Notes: generated by a model from the letters alone, not told the origin. Shown: positions 33,977 to 42,623, numbered from the stretch's first letter. The stretch: DNA of 64,000 nucleotides from Lachnoclostridium sp. UBA1175 (GCA_002311665.1 DBYX01000004.1:6377-70376); one strand, 5' to 3'. A program made the numbers and translations.

Positions 33977-34005
33977 TTATAACACAAAGAGGGGGCACTG
34001 TAAAC
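33977..34005 (-). promoter_or_regulatory. PBP1A promoter
   Basis: On minus: TTTACA and TATAAT with a 17-bp spacer, giving a leader of about 75 bases before the start at 33895. Confidence 0.85.
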
Positions 34006-34014
34006 CGAGCCGCG

Positions 34015-34062
34015 ATTACGTTTCGGTTACAAATGCCCCCAAACTGTTACAAAAGAGTTACA
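34015..34062 (-). promoter_or_regulatory. tandem WalR-like boxes upstream of the PBP1A promoter
   Basis: On minus: TGTAAC-N5-TGTAAC (34062-34046) and TGTAAC-N5-CGTAAT (34031-34015). The first is an exact match to the WalR/YycF consensus TGTWAH-N5-TGTWAH; the second has one mismatch. They end 10 bases upstream of the -35 box, a good position for an activator. Confidence 0.65.
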
Positions 34063-34130
34063 TTTCTGTGTTTTTTGCTTCTTGCGCTGCTGCGGAGCAA
34101 AACACAGATTTTCCACATTGGTGCCGCGGA

Positions 34131-34802
34131 TCACTGGGTTTCTTCCGCGGTGCCGTGGATCAAGAGTTTCCCGTTGATGTCGGAGTACCACACGGGGTCA
34201 CCGGCTTCCCACACGGCCTTCCCCTGGGAGGCGTCGCCGACGGCGGAGCGGAACGAGCCGCAGCTCTCCTCGGGAATGAGCAGCGAGAAGGTCATATCGT
34301 CGGCGTACACGGTGTCGACGACGGGAAATCCCGCCTCGGCCACGCGGTAGGAGATCCTTCCGCCCGCAGTGTAGTCGGCGCGGATCGTCACGGGGATCGC
34401 CTGCCGGCGCACGGCGATGACGCAGTTGTTCAGGCCTTCCTTCACGGCGTCGCGGTACGCTCTCGTGAGTCCGCCGGTGCCGAGAAGGATCCCGCCGAAG
34501 TAGCGCGTCACGACGACGCATACGTCGCGCAGTTCCTCCGCGAGAAGGATGTCGAGCATCGGCCGGCCCGCGGTGTGCGGCGGTTCGCCGTCATCGCTGC
34601 AGCGTGTGAGCCCGGCGGTGTCGCCGATCACGAAGGCGGAACAGTTGTGCCGGGCGTCCCAGTAGCGCTTCTTCTGCTGCTCGATGAACGCCGTGGCTTC
34701 GTCTTCGGTTTTCGCGGGCGCGAGTGTCGCGATGAAGCGGGATCGCTTGACTTCGATCTCGCCCTGACCGCCCGTGTAGAGGTAGCGGATGGGTGGTGTC
34801 AT
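34131..34802 (-). CDS. YigZ/IMPACT family protein
   Basis: A 223-residue protein. The N-terminal IMPACT domain shows EVKRSRFIATLAPAKTEDEA, RHNCSAFVIG, SDDGEPPHTAGRPMLDILLAEEL and VVVTRYFGGILLGTGGLTRAYRDAV; the DUF1949-type C-terminal domain follows with ADYTAGGRISYRVAEAG. The family is conserved in bacteria and linked by structure to translation-associated factors, but its molecular role is unsettled. ATG 34802 is chosen from family length; the upstream AAGGAAAGG is a fair ribosome binding site. It follows the DUF4250 gene by 44 bases. Confidence 0.9.
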   Translation of the reverse strand: MTPPIRYLYTGGQGEIEVKRSRFIATLAPAKTEDEATAFIEQQKKRYWDARHNCSAFVIGDTAGLTRCSDDGEPPHTAGRPMLDILLAEELRDVCVVVTRYFGGILLGTGGLTRAYRDAVKEGLNNCVIAVRRQAIPVTIRADYTAGGRISYRVAEAGFPVVDTVYADDMTFSLLIPEESCGSFRSAVGDASQGKAVWEAGDPVWYSDINGKLLIHGTAEETQ

Positions 34803-34846
34803 AGTAGCCTTTCCTTGACAAATACGGGACATATGGTAAACTGTTG

Positions 34847-35020
34847 TCAGCGAATACTGTTGGTTTCGCGGTCGTAGTGATAGCCCGCCGCGGCGAGTTT
34901 TTCCGACAGTTCCGCCACGTCGATATCCTCGTCCTCGCACAGTGCGTCGAGCGACGGGTAGAAGTCGCGGAGTTTGAGATTAATATAACTGACAAGCATA
35001 GCCGGATCCTGCGGCAACAT
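34847..35020 (-). CDS. DUF4250 family small protein
   Basis: A 57-residue protein matching the DUF4250 pattern: LPQDPAMLVSYINLKLRDFYPSLDALCEDEDID, then AELSEKLAAAGYHYD. The start at 35020 fits the family N-terminus (MLPQDP); an upstream ATG at 35041 lacks a ribosome binding site. Function unknown. Probably cotranscribed with the YigZ gene; diverges from 35153. Confidence 0.85.
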   Translation of the reverse strand: MLPQDPAMLVSYINLKLRDFYPSLDALCEDEDIDVAELSEKLAAAGYHYDRETNSIR

Positions 35021-35152
35021 AGCGTGAACCTGCCTTTCCATGGCGGAAATGCTGCACGCGCCGAAGATCCGCGCAGGCGCATTTTCCGAAATATTCGGTG
35101 CCATTGTAGCACGGAAACGCGTAAGAAACAATTCTTTATCAGGAGAATCCGT

Positions 35153-35497
35153 ATGAAGAAATATCCGAAATATCCCATCGTGGTGTTGTGCATCACGCTT
35201 CTGCTGGTGCTCACCTCGCTGGTGCTTACCTTTATCGGGGCGTTCCAGACGGGGAGCAACAGCCCGCTGTTCAAGACCGGTTTCGCCGGTCTGCTCGTCG
35301 TGCCGATCCTCGGCTGGCTGATGGTCAACATATACAACCGCGTTCATAAGGACGAGCTCGATCAGATCACCGGTCGCAAGCCGTCCGCACCGGCCGGAGC
35401 CCCTGCAGAGGCTGAACCCGAAGAGGAGTCCGGAGAGGAGTCTGCGGAGGAATCCGCGGAGGATCCCAAAGAGGATAATGCCAATGAAGAACAATAA
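35153..35497 (+). CDS. small two-span membrane protein with acidic tail
   Basis: A 114-residue protein: spans at about residues 8-30 (VVLCITLLLVLTSLVLTFIGAF) and 42-60, then a Lys/Asp segment and a disordered acidic C-terminus rich in Glu, Ala and Ser (repeated EESAEES-like units). The tail should be cytoplasmic. AGGAGA precedes ATG 35153. Its stop overlaps the next gene by 14 bases, indicating coupling. No family recognised beyond similar small clostridial membrane proteins. Confidence 0.7.
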   Translation: MKKYPKYPIVVLCITLLLVLTSLVLTFIGAFQTGSNSPLFKTGFAGLLVVPILGWLMVNIYNRVHKDELDQITGRKPSAPAGAPAEAEPEEESGEESAEESAEDPKEDNANEEQ

Positions 35498-36818
35498 ACG
35501 ATACGCGAATGCCGCGGCCGGGAAAAGACGGTCGGGCACGCTGCGGGCGAGAAGACGAAGGCAGTTGTTCTGCATTCTGCTCTGTTTTGTCGTGTGTCTT
35601 ACTGCGGGCTGGATCGGCTATCGGTCGCTCGCAAAGACAGAGAAACCGCAGATCGTGCTCCCGACGCCGACACCCACGGTCGCCGTGCGCGATATGAGCC
35701 AGTCCTCGTCGGTACCGGCGCTCCCGTTTGACCTGTATACGGAGAGGTACCTCGCGAGCTGCTCAGAGGATGACATCTGGATGGAGGATTTCGTCGACAC
35801 CAGAACTCCCCGCGCTGTCGTGAAGGGCATGTATCAGACGGCCAATATGATGGAGAAGCAGATGGATTACATCCTCGATCTGCTGGATACCACGGGACTG
35901 AACGCCGTCATATTCGACATCAAGGAGGACAACGGCTACCTCACCGTCCGCGTACAGTCGGAACTGCTGCGGGAGAAGGGAAAGCTGGATCCCCGTATCA
36001 GCGATATCAGCAAGGTGATCAACACGCTCAAGGAGCACAACGTCTACTGCATCGCACGTATCGTGTGCTTCCGCGACAGTGTTACCGGCGTGAAGAACCC
36101 GGAGTTCGCAGTGAAGAAGAAGGACGGTTCGGCCTTCAAGGACGGCGAGGGTCACGCGTGGCTGAATCCGTTCAACAAGGATGTCTGGGAGTTCCTGGTG
36201 GAGATCGGGCGCGAGGCGGCCCGGATGGGATTTGACGAGGTCAACTTCGACTACTGCCGATTCGCCAGCAGCAAAGTCGGCGATGCGGATTTCGGGCAGG
36301 AGCTTACGGCGGAGAACAAGGAGGCCACCATCACGGGGTTCGTCCGCTACGCCTGCGAACAGCTCAAACCGATGGGTGTGTTTGTTTCCGCCGACGTATT
36401 CGGCGTGGTTCTGAGCAGCGCGATCGACGCGGCGTCGGTCGGCCAGAATTACGCGGAGATGGCGCGCTATCTCGATTACATCTGCCCGATGGTTTACCCG
36501 TCGCACTACAGCGGCGGCTACTACAACCTGAAGGTGCCCGACGCGCAGCCGTACGAGCTGATCCTCAACGCGATGCAGGATTCGAAGAAGAAGCTTGCCT
36601 CCAACAAGGCGAAGGGGCGGTGCGCGGAGGTCCGGCCGTGGATGCAGGCATTTACCGCGACATGGGTCAAGGGCCACATCGAATACGGCCCGGAGCAGAT
36701 GACGGCGCAGCTCAAGGGCGTCTACGACGCCGGCTACACCGGCTGGCTGCTGTGGAACCCGAGCGGATCCTACTCCAAGTTGAAGAGCGGACTGGAGAAG
36801 CCGGAGGACGGGCCGTAA
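35484..36818 (+). CDS. putative glycoside hydrolase (DUF4015 / GH13-like), membrane anchored
   Basis: A 444-residue protein with one N-terminal span (residues about 28-48), a Thr/Pro linker (PTPTPTVAV) and a TIM-barrel-like domain. Signature stretches of the putative glycosyl hydrolase family DUF4015 are present: RAVVKGMYQTANMM, AVIFDIKEDNGYLTV, YCIARIVCFRD, GFDEVNFDYCRFAS, VSADVFG and DYICPMVYPSHY. The active acids may lie in VIFDIKED and FDEVNFDY. It probably acts on a surface polymer. Start ATG 35484 or 35478; the first gives better spacing to AGAGGA. Ends with a clear terminator. Confidence 0.85.
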   Translation: MKNNKRYANAAAGKRRSGTLRARRRRQLFCILLCFVVCLTAGWIGYRSLAKTEKPQIVLPTPTPTVAVRDMSQSSSVPALPFDLYTERYLASCSEDDIWMEDFVDTRTPRAVVKGMYQTANMMEKQMDYILDLLDTTGLNAVIFDIKEDNGYLTVRVQSELLREKGKLDPRISDISKVINTLKEHNVYCIARIVCFRDSVTGVKNPEFAVKKKDGSAFKDGEGHAWLNPFNKDVWEFLVEIGREAARMGFDEVNFDYCRFASSKVGDADFGQELTAENKEATITGFVRYACEQLKPMGVFVSADVFGVVLSSAIDAASVGQNYAEMARYLDYICPMVYPSHYSGGYYNLKVPDAQPYELILNAMQDSKKKLASNKAKGRCAEVRPWMQAFTATWVKGHIEYGPEQMTAQLKGVYDAGYTGWLLWNPSGSYSKLKSGLEKPEDGP

Positions 36819-36886
36819 CGCGGAGGGTTTCCCGAAACCGGAGCGTAATACCGGAGCGTTTGAAAAAAGATCAAAGACAAAACGAA

Positions 36887-36921
36887 AGGGCAAGTGCCGT
36901 GAAAGCACTTGCCCTGTTTTT
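36887..36921 (+). terminator. terminator of the glycoside hydrolase operon
   Basis: AGGGCAAGTGC pairs perfectly with GCACTTGCCCT over a seven-base loop, followed by TTTTT. Confidence 0.92.
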
Positions 36922-36942
36922 GTGACCTGTACGATCGGTCGA

Positions 36943-37923
36943 TCAGTCGGTAAAACTGTTCATCCAGTCTGCGATGATCTGCTCCGCACGGCTCCGATCG
37001 GACTCTGCGTAGTTGATATCCAGCTGGTATTCGACTTTATTTTCCGCCCAGATGTAAGTGTCAAAGATACGCTGCGGGATCTGATAGCCGTCATCGGTGG
37101 TCGCCGGATCGCCGAAATTCTGATGAACTACCTGGAACTCGCGGTTGTTCACGAGAACGGTCTCGCTTGTCAGCTGAACATCACCGTTCTCCGAGGAGAT
37201 CTCCAGACGATCAACGGCTCTGGGATTCTCGAAGTATTCCGTGATCAGGTAGCTGTTCAGGCTGACGTTGATGCCGTCGACAATGTAATACGACATGATC
37301 GAGATAAAATCCAGGTTGTACTCCGGATCCGGGCCCGGATCATCCAGATTGTCGGCTTTGCCGGTGGAGTACACATACAAAAACTGCGGCTGTACGTTCT
37401 CATTGAACACGGGCGTAACCAATCCGTCGTAACCGATGAATGCGGTCGCTTCCGCCAGAGTGTTGAACGACAGCTGGCTGATGCCGATACCCGGTTTGTT
37501 CGAGCGGAGGCCGTCGTTCGACCCGGTCCACTCGTACTCGCCGGTCGCGGGGTTCTTCGTCCACTGCGACTGCATCGTCTGTGTGGTGTTTTTCACATCG
37601 CCGTGGATCGACGAGAGCGGAACACGCATATCCTCGTCCGGCGTGAAAACCATGACCGCATCGCCCTGCGCGTTCGTTCCGGTCTGCACGGTGCCGCTGC
37701 GTCTGCCGATCAGTCCGGTGGCGTAGGCGCCGACCGTGCCGAGCAGAAGAACAAGGCAGGCGGCAAGCACAAGCATAAGACGTCTGCGTGCGGGTCTGTG
37801 CATCCTTGTCACGGTCGCGGAACCGGCCGAAGCGTCGTCAACGCCCAGGCGCAACTGTTCGATTTCTTTAAGCATGGACTCGTCGGTGCGTCCGATGGCA
37901 TCCAGCAATTGATCTCTATTCAT
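36943..37923 (-). CDS. putative anti-sigma factor (DUF4179-like), membrane anchored
   Basis: A 326-residue protein with a short acidic cytoplasmic N-terminus, one span about residues 48-68 (LMLVLAACLVLLLGTVGAYATGL) and an extracellular beta-rich domain. It overlaps the ECF sigma gene by eight bases, which is the standard sigma/anti-sigma layout. The short cytoplasmic part (DQLLDAIGRTDESMLKEIEQLR) probably holds the sigma factor and the outer domain senses a signal, perhaps envelope stress. The family name is a suggestion; the role rests mainly on linkage. Confidence 0.78.
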   Translation of the reverse strand: MNRDQLLDAIGRTDESMLKEIEQLRLGVDDASAGSATVTRMHRPARRRLMLVLAACLVLLLGTVGAYATGLIGRRSGTVQTGTNAQGDAVMVFTPDEDMRVPLSSIHGDVKNTTQTMQSQWTKNPATGEYEWTGSNDGLRSNKPGIGISQLSFNTLAEATAFIGYDGLVTPVFNENVQPQFLYVYSTGKADNLDDPGPDPEYNLDFISIMSYYIVDGINVSLNSYLITEYFENPRAVDRLEISSENGDVQLTSETVLVNNREFQVVHQNFGDPATTDDGYQIPQRIFDTYIWAENKVEYQLDINYAESDRSRAEQIIADWMNSFTD

Positions 37924-38476
37924 ACAAGCCCTCCTTTGTCAAAAACTTCTTCAGCTTGCGTCGCGTGCGGTGAAGCATACTCTTGGCCTTCGATTCGCTC
38001 ATTCCGCAGTATGACGCGGTGTCCTTGAGAGAGTCAAAATAGAAATACCGGCCGAGAAACAAATGTCTTGCGTCGGGCTTCAGATCTCTGAGAAACCGGG
38101 CTATCGCCTCCTCCAGGAGGTTGTCATCGGGCTCCGACACCGCGGTGCGGGTATCCTCTATGACATCACCGAGCTCTTCAAAGGAGATTGCGTATTCCGC
38201 GCCTTGACGCTTCTGACGTTGCCGATAGCGCAGCCGATCGATCGACTTCTGCCGGGCTATCTTGATGAGGTAGGCGGAGAGAACCTCCGGACGGTAGTCC
38301 GGCATAGAGTTCCACGCGGTCATGTACGTGTCGTTCACGCACTCCTCCGCGTCCTGCTCGTCCCCCAAAATCTGTACGGAGACTTTCATCAGGTACCGGT
38401 GATACCGATTCATGGTTTCACGTATCGCCCGTTCATCACGCTGAAAATACAGCTCAACAATCTCTGCGTCAGTCAT
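37916..38476 (-). CDS. ECF-type RNA polymerase sigma factor
   Basis: A 186-residue sigma-70 family protein. Region 2 shows RYHRYLMKVSVQILGDEQDAEECVNDTYMTAW (the -10 recognition helix) and SYLIKIARQKSIDRLR; region 4 shows FLGRYFYFDSLKDTASYCGMSESKAKSMLHRTRRKLKKFL (helix-turn-helix for -35). ATG 38476 is served by GGAGGC; the longer upstream frame has no ribosome binding site. Activity is presumably held down by the overlapping anti-sigma gene. The regulon is unknown. Confidence 0.92.
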   Translation of the reverse strand: MTDAEIVELYFQRDERAIRETMNRYHRYLMKVSVQILGDEQDAEECVNDTYMTAWNSMPDYRPEVLSAYLIKIARQKSIDRLRYRQRQKRQGAEYAISFEELGDVIEDTRTAVSEPDDNLLEEAIARFLRDLKPDARHLFLGRYFYFDSLKDTASYCGMSESKAKSMLHRTRRKLKKFLTKEGLYE

Positions 38477-38546
38477 ACTGCCTCCTTCCGGAATTTCATC
38501 CCTCACCCTATCATCCGACAGATCAAAACGGAGGTTGCGCATTATT

Positions 38547-38580
38547 CGAAAAATAAGGGCGCAGTCCTGTCGCTGCGCCC
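38547..38580 (-). terminator. terminator of corA
   Basis: GGGCGCAG pairs with CTGCGCCC; on minus the stem is followed by TTATTTTT. Confidence 0.85.
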
Positions 38581-38605
38581 GGATAACCCTGTGTCTGGCA
38601 GTATC

Positions 38606-39523
38606 CTAGAACCATTTTTTCTTCTTGAGAACGATCAGGCTTATCACGATGATCAGCAGACAGACGCCGCCGACGATCGGGTACGCGTACGGGGAGTCGA
38701 GCTCCGGCATATGCGTAAAATTCATGCCGTACCAGCCGGTGATCAGCGTGAGCGGCACGAAGATCGTGGCGATGATCGTGAGGAAGGACATGTTGCGGTT
38801 CTGCTTCACCTCCAGCTGGGAGTGGTACAGGTCGCGGATCTGCATCGTGTGCTCACGAAGCGCGGTCACATTGGACTGCAGGCGCTCCGTGCGCTCGATG
38901 AAGAGGCGGAAGAAGCGCAGGTTCTTGGAGGAGAAGAAGGCGTTCTCATTTTCCTCGAGCTCCTGCCCGAGATCGATCAGCTGCTCGTAGTGCGCGCGCA
39001 GGTCGAGGAGCTCGCTGCGGATATCCACGAGACGCTCCATCACCTTGTCGAGATTGCCCGAGAGGATGCGGTCCTCCATCTGGTCCATCTCCTTCTCGTA
39101 GCGCTCGAGCATCAGAAGGTCGCCCGAGAGAATGCCCTCGAGAAAATCGTAGAGGAAGCGCTCCAGGGAAGGGTATTTCCAGCGCTTGCTCGCCTGAATG
39201 TTGTCGAGTATCTTCTGCGCCGTGCCGTCGTCGTCCAGGATGACGATACCGCGCTCGTCGATCGCGAAGAGGAAGGTGTGAGGGGGGCTCTCGATGCTCG
39301 TGCAGTCCGGGATCGCAAAGCTGCCGGTCAGGGAGTCATAGTTTACCTGGATCTCCGTGATATCGTCGGACTCCGCCTCGAGATCGAGGTCGATGCCCAT
39401 GTCGAAGAGGTCTTTCTTCGACTCAAACTCCTCGAGGGAAATGTTGGCGACATAGGGAACCTTGCGGTTTCCGATATCCTCGGCGCTGCATTCGGTCAGC
39501 GTGTTTTTGATCTGATAATACAT
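38606..39523 (-). CDS. corA: CorA-family magnesium/cobalt transporter
   Basis: A 305-residue channel subunit. The long cytoplasmic domain (helices with ERYEKEMDQMEDRILSG and NVTALREHTMQIRDLY) is followed by two C-terminal spans and the selectivity signature YGMNF. The loop after it (THMPELDSP) and the positively charged C-terminus (KKKKW) are typical. It sits alone between terminators. Mg2+ is the usual substrate; Co2+ or Ni2+ are possible. Confidence 0.93.
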   Translation of the reverse strand: MYYQIKNTLTECSAEDIGNRKVPYVANISLEEFESKKDLFDMGIDLDLEAESDDITEIQVNYDSLTGSFAIPDCTSIESPPHTFLFAIDERGIVILDDDGTAQKILDNIQASKRWKYPSLERFLYDFLEGILSGDLLMLERYEKEMDQMEDRILSGNLDKVMERLVDIRSELLDLRAHYEQLIDLGQELEENENAFFSSKNLRFFRLFIERTERLQSNVTALREHTMQIRDLYHSQLEVKQNRNMSFLTIIATIFVPLTLITGWYGMNFTHMPELDSPYAYPIVGGVCLLIIVISLIVLKKKKWF

Positions 39524-39685
39524 TGAGGAGACCCTCCGTTCTTATATTCTGTTGATCCTCACTTCGGATCGGGGGCTGCGCAGGCGCGGGATCGCGGTCT
39601 GCAAGCCATCCCCATACTATGGAAAATCAAATCACAGATTCGGGAAGAATGCAAGTGGTAAACGGAAAAACACCCGCATTTTGCG

Positions 39686-39722
39686 GCGTAAAATAAAGGC
39701 CGGGGCATTGTGCCCCGGCCTT
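39686..39722 (-). terminator. terminator of the YD-repeat-like lipoprotein gene
   Basis: AAGGCCGGGGCA pairs with TGCCCCGGCCTT around TTG; on minus it is followed by TATTTTACG. Confidence 0.88.
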
Positions 39723-39769
39723 GAGAAATCTGGTTGTTTTGATTTATCCGGGCCGCCGGACGGTTCCGG

Positions 39770-42310
39770 TCAGATTTCGGACCATTCGTGGAAAGCGACA
39801 ATGCAGTCGCCGATGACGACGCAGTTCATGGTTGTGATGGCGGCGTCATATTTGGATTCGATGTTCATAAGGTTGATCTCCGAGGAAAGCTCGAAGGTTT
39901 CCCATTCCTTTCGTCCGAAAGCACTCTTGAAGGTTCCCGTGCCGAGAGACTTGAGATCGGCGGTGTTCACGGGGTTCGTTCCTTCATAGATGACGGCGCC
40001 GTTATCGATAAGAATTCCGTCGTTGGAGATCACGACGAGGAAGTCGCGCGTGACGATCGGGGCGGTCTCCTCGTTTAAGAAGAACGCGGTGGCGTATACA
40101 TCCGTCGGAGGATTGGACTCCCAATCGAGGTCGTTGATGCTGACTTTGGTGATGTAGTTCTTTCCGTCACCTTTCTTCATCCCGTAGGCCGCGTAGTCGA
40201 AGTTGCCGTTGAAACAGTCGTCCTGCCACATCATCACATTGTTAATCTGGCCGTCGAAGGAGTCTGCATCACCGAGTTTTTTCGTGTCCTGCCATACGAC
40301 ATCGCTGCTCATATGCGTGCCGTTGAACAGGAAGCGTGCAAACACGGAGTAATCGTAGCACTCGACGGAAGTGCTGAAACCGGCCAGGCCCTGCCCGTCG
40401 GCGGCCTTCGTCATCGGTCTGCCGTAGGCAGCGGACTCGTAGTACTCAACCGTAATGTTGTCATCCACCTTGACGGTTTTGATCAGGGCGCTTTTGTGCG
40501 TCGGAGCGTCCTTGTAGGCGGCGCGGAGTTCCTTGAGGTACTGCTCGCTGTGCGCCTTGAAGAGGGACTCATTTTCCTCGGTGAACTTCTTGGTGTCGAC
40601 TTCGAGATTGAGGCCCGAGAGCCGGGTTGCGGTCAGGATGATCGTGTTGACTTTCTCGGCCTTGTCGTCATCCGAGACGGTCTCGGCAGTCATAGCGACC
40701 AGCGCGCCGTTTTCGTTGTAAGTGTAGTTGTAGGTAGTCTTTTCCTTCACTTCGCCGAAGCCGGTGTCCGCGAGGTGGTATACGCGAACGCGCTTGATCA
40801 GGTTGCCTGCCTTGTCGTAGGTGAAGGTGATCTCCTTGTGCTCGTCGAAGCAGTCGTACACTTCGCTCACGAGGCGCTTCTCGGAATCATACTTGTAAGC
40901 GACATACATACCGTCGCCCTCCTGGATGCGGGCATCGGTCAGCTGACCGTCCTTGAGCGTGAGAAATCTGTTGTACCAGAGGGACGTGCCGCCGAAGTCG
41001 TCCTCGGTGATATTAAAGGTATCCGAGTTCAGGATGTCTTTGCTCAGCTCTCCCATGAAGACGATGAGAGAATCGGAGTCGTTCGTCAGAGAGACCGGCA
41101 GACCGAAGAAGCCTTTGCGATCGAAGTCGACGGTTTCACCGAATACGGTACCGGTGATCCAGTCTTCGTCAGTGATCAGATTCGAGGCGGAGAGCAGGTT
41201 CTTGCGGAGCTCGTCGCTGGGGACGAAAGCGTTGCAGTGGATGTTGCCCTTCTCCGCAGCATCGTAGTATGTCATCACGATACCGTCGTTGAAATATTTG
41301 ACGCCGTATTCGGTGCGGGAGGTTCCCTCATGGATCCATCCGCTCAGGCGGTTTTGGTCGTCCTTGAGGAAGGTATAGCGATCCACCTCGGCACGGGGGT
41401 TCGTCTCGTTCGCAAGCACGATGGAGATCCGGTTGCCGTTCGCATCGTAAGTGTATGTGGTCTCGCGGAAATAGGTGAAGCCATCCTCTACGGAAGTTCC
41501 CGTAGCTTCGGTCTCGCGGATGAGACGGTTCTTCTCGTCGAGGAAGCGATAGTGCTTGGTGAACGACGCGAGACCGTCCTTGGTATAGTCTGCGCTGAAC
41601 AGAAGATTGCCCTTCTCGTCATAGGAGTAGCAGGTGTAGCAGTCGTTCTCCGAGTAGATCGAGTAAGCGGCAAATGTGCGATGTCCGTCGGAATCCTCGG
41701 CGTAGGTGGGGAGATACACCCGGTCTGCGCCCGGATAATCCAATGCGTAGCCGTATTTGGTCGTGTAGAGCGTCACCTGCGTGCCGTCCTTAAGTGTGAG
41801 GACCTGCTTCTTCACATTGAAGTCGCTGTCCATATAGCGGAGCTCCTCGATGTACTCGCCCGTGAGCTTGTTCGTCACGGAATTCGGGAAGCGGGTCAGG
41901 ATATCGATATAGTTCTGGCGGACCATATCGGAAGGATAGGAGGGGTTTATGTACGTCAGCTTCTGGGTGTAAGCGCAAGGAGTACCCCTTTGGATCTCTT
42001 CGTCAATGGAAATATTCATGCTATCGAAGTCGGCGGTCGGAATATCCGAAGCGGACAGTGTCGGCGTAACTTCCGCAGTGGGTGTGACCTCTGCGGTGGG
42101 CGTTACCGTCGCCGTAGGCGTAACCTCCGCGGTGGGAGTGACTTCCGCGGTCGATGTAACGGTTGCGGAAGGCTCCGCGGTCGCGGTCGGCTCGGCGGTC
42201 GGCGTCACATCCGTGTTCTTCTTGTTGTTGCAGCCGGTCAGCATCGATACTGCGCAGATGCCGGTCAATGCGGCTGTGATGATCATCTTGTGAATGCGTC
42301 TGGTCTTCAT
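39770..42310 (-). CDS. large YD-repeat-like lipoprotein with TPTAEV linker
   Basis: An 846-residue lipoprotein: signal peptide with lipobox MLTGC (Cys about residue 27), then a low-complexity linker of TPTAEV-type hexapeptides (residues about 35-82). The long middle part has several strand repeats with the (T)YDANGN, TYDKAGN and YNENGA pattern of RHS/YD-repeat proteins. The C-terminal 200 residues form a distinct beta-sandwich (ITVEYYESAAYG, VVWQDTKKLGDADSF, DLDWESNPPTDVYATAFFLNE). It is probably a surface-exposed protein. ATG 42310 has GAGGAG upstream. It diverges from clpB through a region with WalR-like boxes. Exact function unknown. Confidence 0.72.
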   Translation of the reverse strand: MKTRRIHKMIITAALTGICAVSMLTGCNNKKNTDVTPTAEPTATAEPSATVTSTAEVTPTAEVTPTATVTPTAEVTPTAEVTPTLSASDIPTADFDSMNISIDEEIQRGTPCAYTQKLTYINPSYPSDMVRQNYIDILTRFPNSVTNKLTGEYIEELRYMDSDFNVKKQVLTLKDGTQVTLYTTKYGYALDYPGADRVYLPTYAEDSDGHRTFAAYSIYSENDCYTCYSYDEKGNLLFSADYTKDGLASFTKHYRFLDEKNRLIRETEATGTSVEDGFTYFRETTYTYDANGNRISIVLANETNPRAEVDRYTFLKDDQNRLSGWIHEGTSRTEYGVKYFNDGIVMTYYDAAEKGNIHCNAFVPSDELRKNLLSASNLITDEDWITGTVFGETVDFDRKGFFGLPVSLTNDSDSLIVFMGELSKDILNSDTFNITEDDFGGTSLWYNRFLTLKDGQLTDARIQEGDGMYVAYKYDSEKRLVSEVYDCFDEHKEITFTYDKAGNLIKRVRVYHLADTGFGEVKEKTTYNYTYNENGALVAMTAETVSDDDKAEKVNTIILTATRLSGLNLEVDTKKFTEENESLFKAHSEQYLKELRAAYKDAPTHKSALIKTVKVDDNITVEYYESAAYGRPMTKAADGQGLAGFSTSVECYDYSVFARFLFNGTHMSSDVVWQDTKKLGDADSFDGQINNVMMWQDDCFNGNFDYAAYGMKKGDGKNYITKVSINDLDWESNPPTDVYATAFFLNEETAPIVTRDFLVVISNDGILIDNGAVIYEGTNPVNTADLKSLGTGTFKSAFGRKEWETFELSSEINLMNIESKYDAAITTMNCVVIGDCIVAFHEWSEI

Positions 42311-42366
42311 GGAAAATCTCCTCCGATCTGTATTGCGGTGTGGGCCGCTCTGTAAGCTATGAGCAG

Positions 42367-42394
42367 ATGATAACACACAAAAGTTACAAAACAA
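42367..42394 (-). promoter_or_regulatory. lipoprotein promoter (weak)
   Basis: On minus: TTGTTT and TATCAT with a 16-bp spacer. The weak -35 box would suit an activated promoter. Confidence 0.45.
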
Positions 42395-42405
42395 GTGATA
42401 TTGTG

Positions 42406-42442
42406 GTTACGTTTGTGTTACAAAGTTTTACGTTTTTGTAAC
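42406..42442. promoter_or_regulatory. WalR-like boxes between lipoprotein gene and clpB
   Basis: Minus strand: TGTAAC-N5-CGTAAC (42422-42406), 12 bases upstream of the lipoprotein -35 box. Plus strand: TTTTAC-N5-TGTAAC (42426-42442), upstream of clpB. Both have the 11-bp periodic direct repeat of OmpR-family regulators. A further isolated GTTACA lies at 42383. Confidence 0.5.
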
Positions 42443-42470
42443 AGAGGAGGGGAATCGGCGAAAAATGCGC

Positions 42471-42499
42471 TTGCATTTTCCGAAACGATGTGCTATTGT
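42471..42499 (+). promoter_or_regulatory. clpB promoter, extended -10
   Basis: TTGCAT and TATTGT with a 17-bp spacer; TG-N precedes the -10, giving an extended -10 element. The leader to the start codon is about 118 bases. Confidence 0.55.
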
Positions 42500-42623
42500 T
42501 ATAGATGTAATAGAACAGACAAACAGAGAAAAGACGGAGGAGACCGCGAACCGCCGCCCGGCGGGTGCGCGGAATACGGAAAATGACGCCGGCGGAGAGT
42601 GCGGCGTCGGATCGGAGGAAGTT

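Larger units (their letters stand above)
42311..42623. other. divergent intergenic region, lipoprotein / clpB
   Basis: A 313-bp region with two promoters and several TGTAAC-type boxes (separate entries). No CIRCE (GAGTGC) or CtsR-like GGTCAAA direct repeat is visible, although both are common upstream of clp genes in Firmicutes. Confidence 0.7.

Noticed and set aside
31055..33982. Long plus-strand open frame (975 aa) opposite PBP1A
   Set aside because: It is the antisense of an obvious gene in GC-rich DNA, with low-complexity Val/Arg/Leu composition and no ribosome binding site.
40313..42355. Long plus-strand open frame (680 aa) opposite the YD-repeat-like lipoprotein
   Set aside because: Shadow of a real gene; the repeated Gly/Arg part mirrors the TPTAEV linker.
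42443..42623. CIRCE or CtsR operator upstream of clpB
   Set aside because: No GAGTGC/GCACTC inverted repeat and no GGTCAAA direct repeat could be found.
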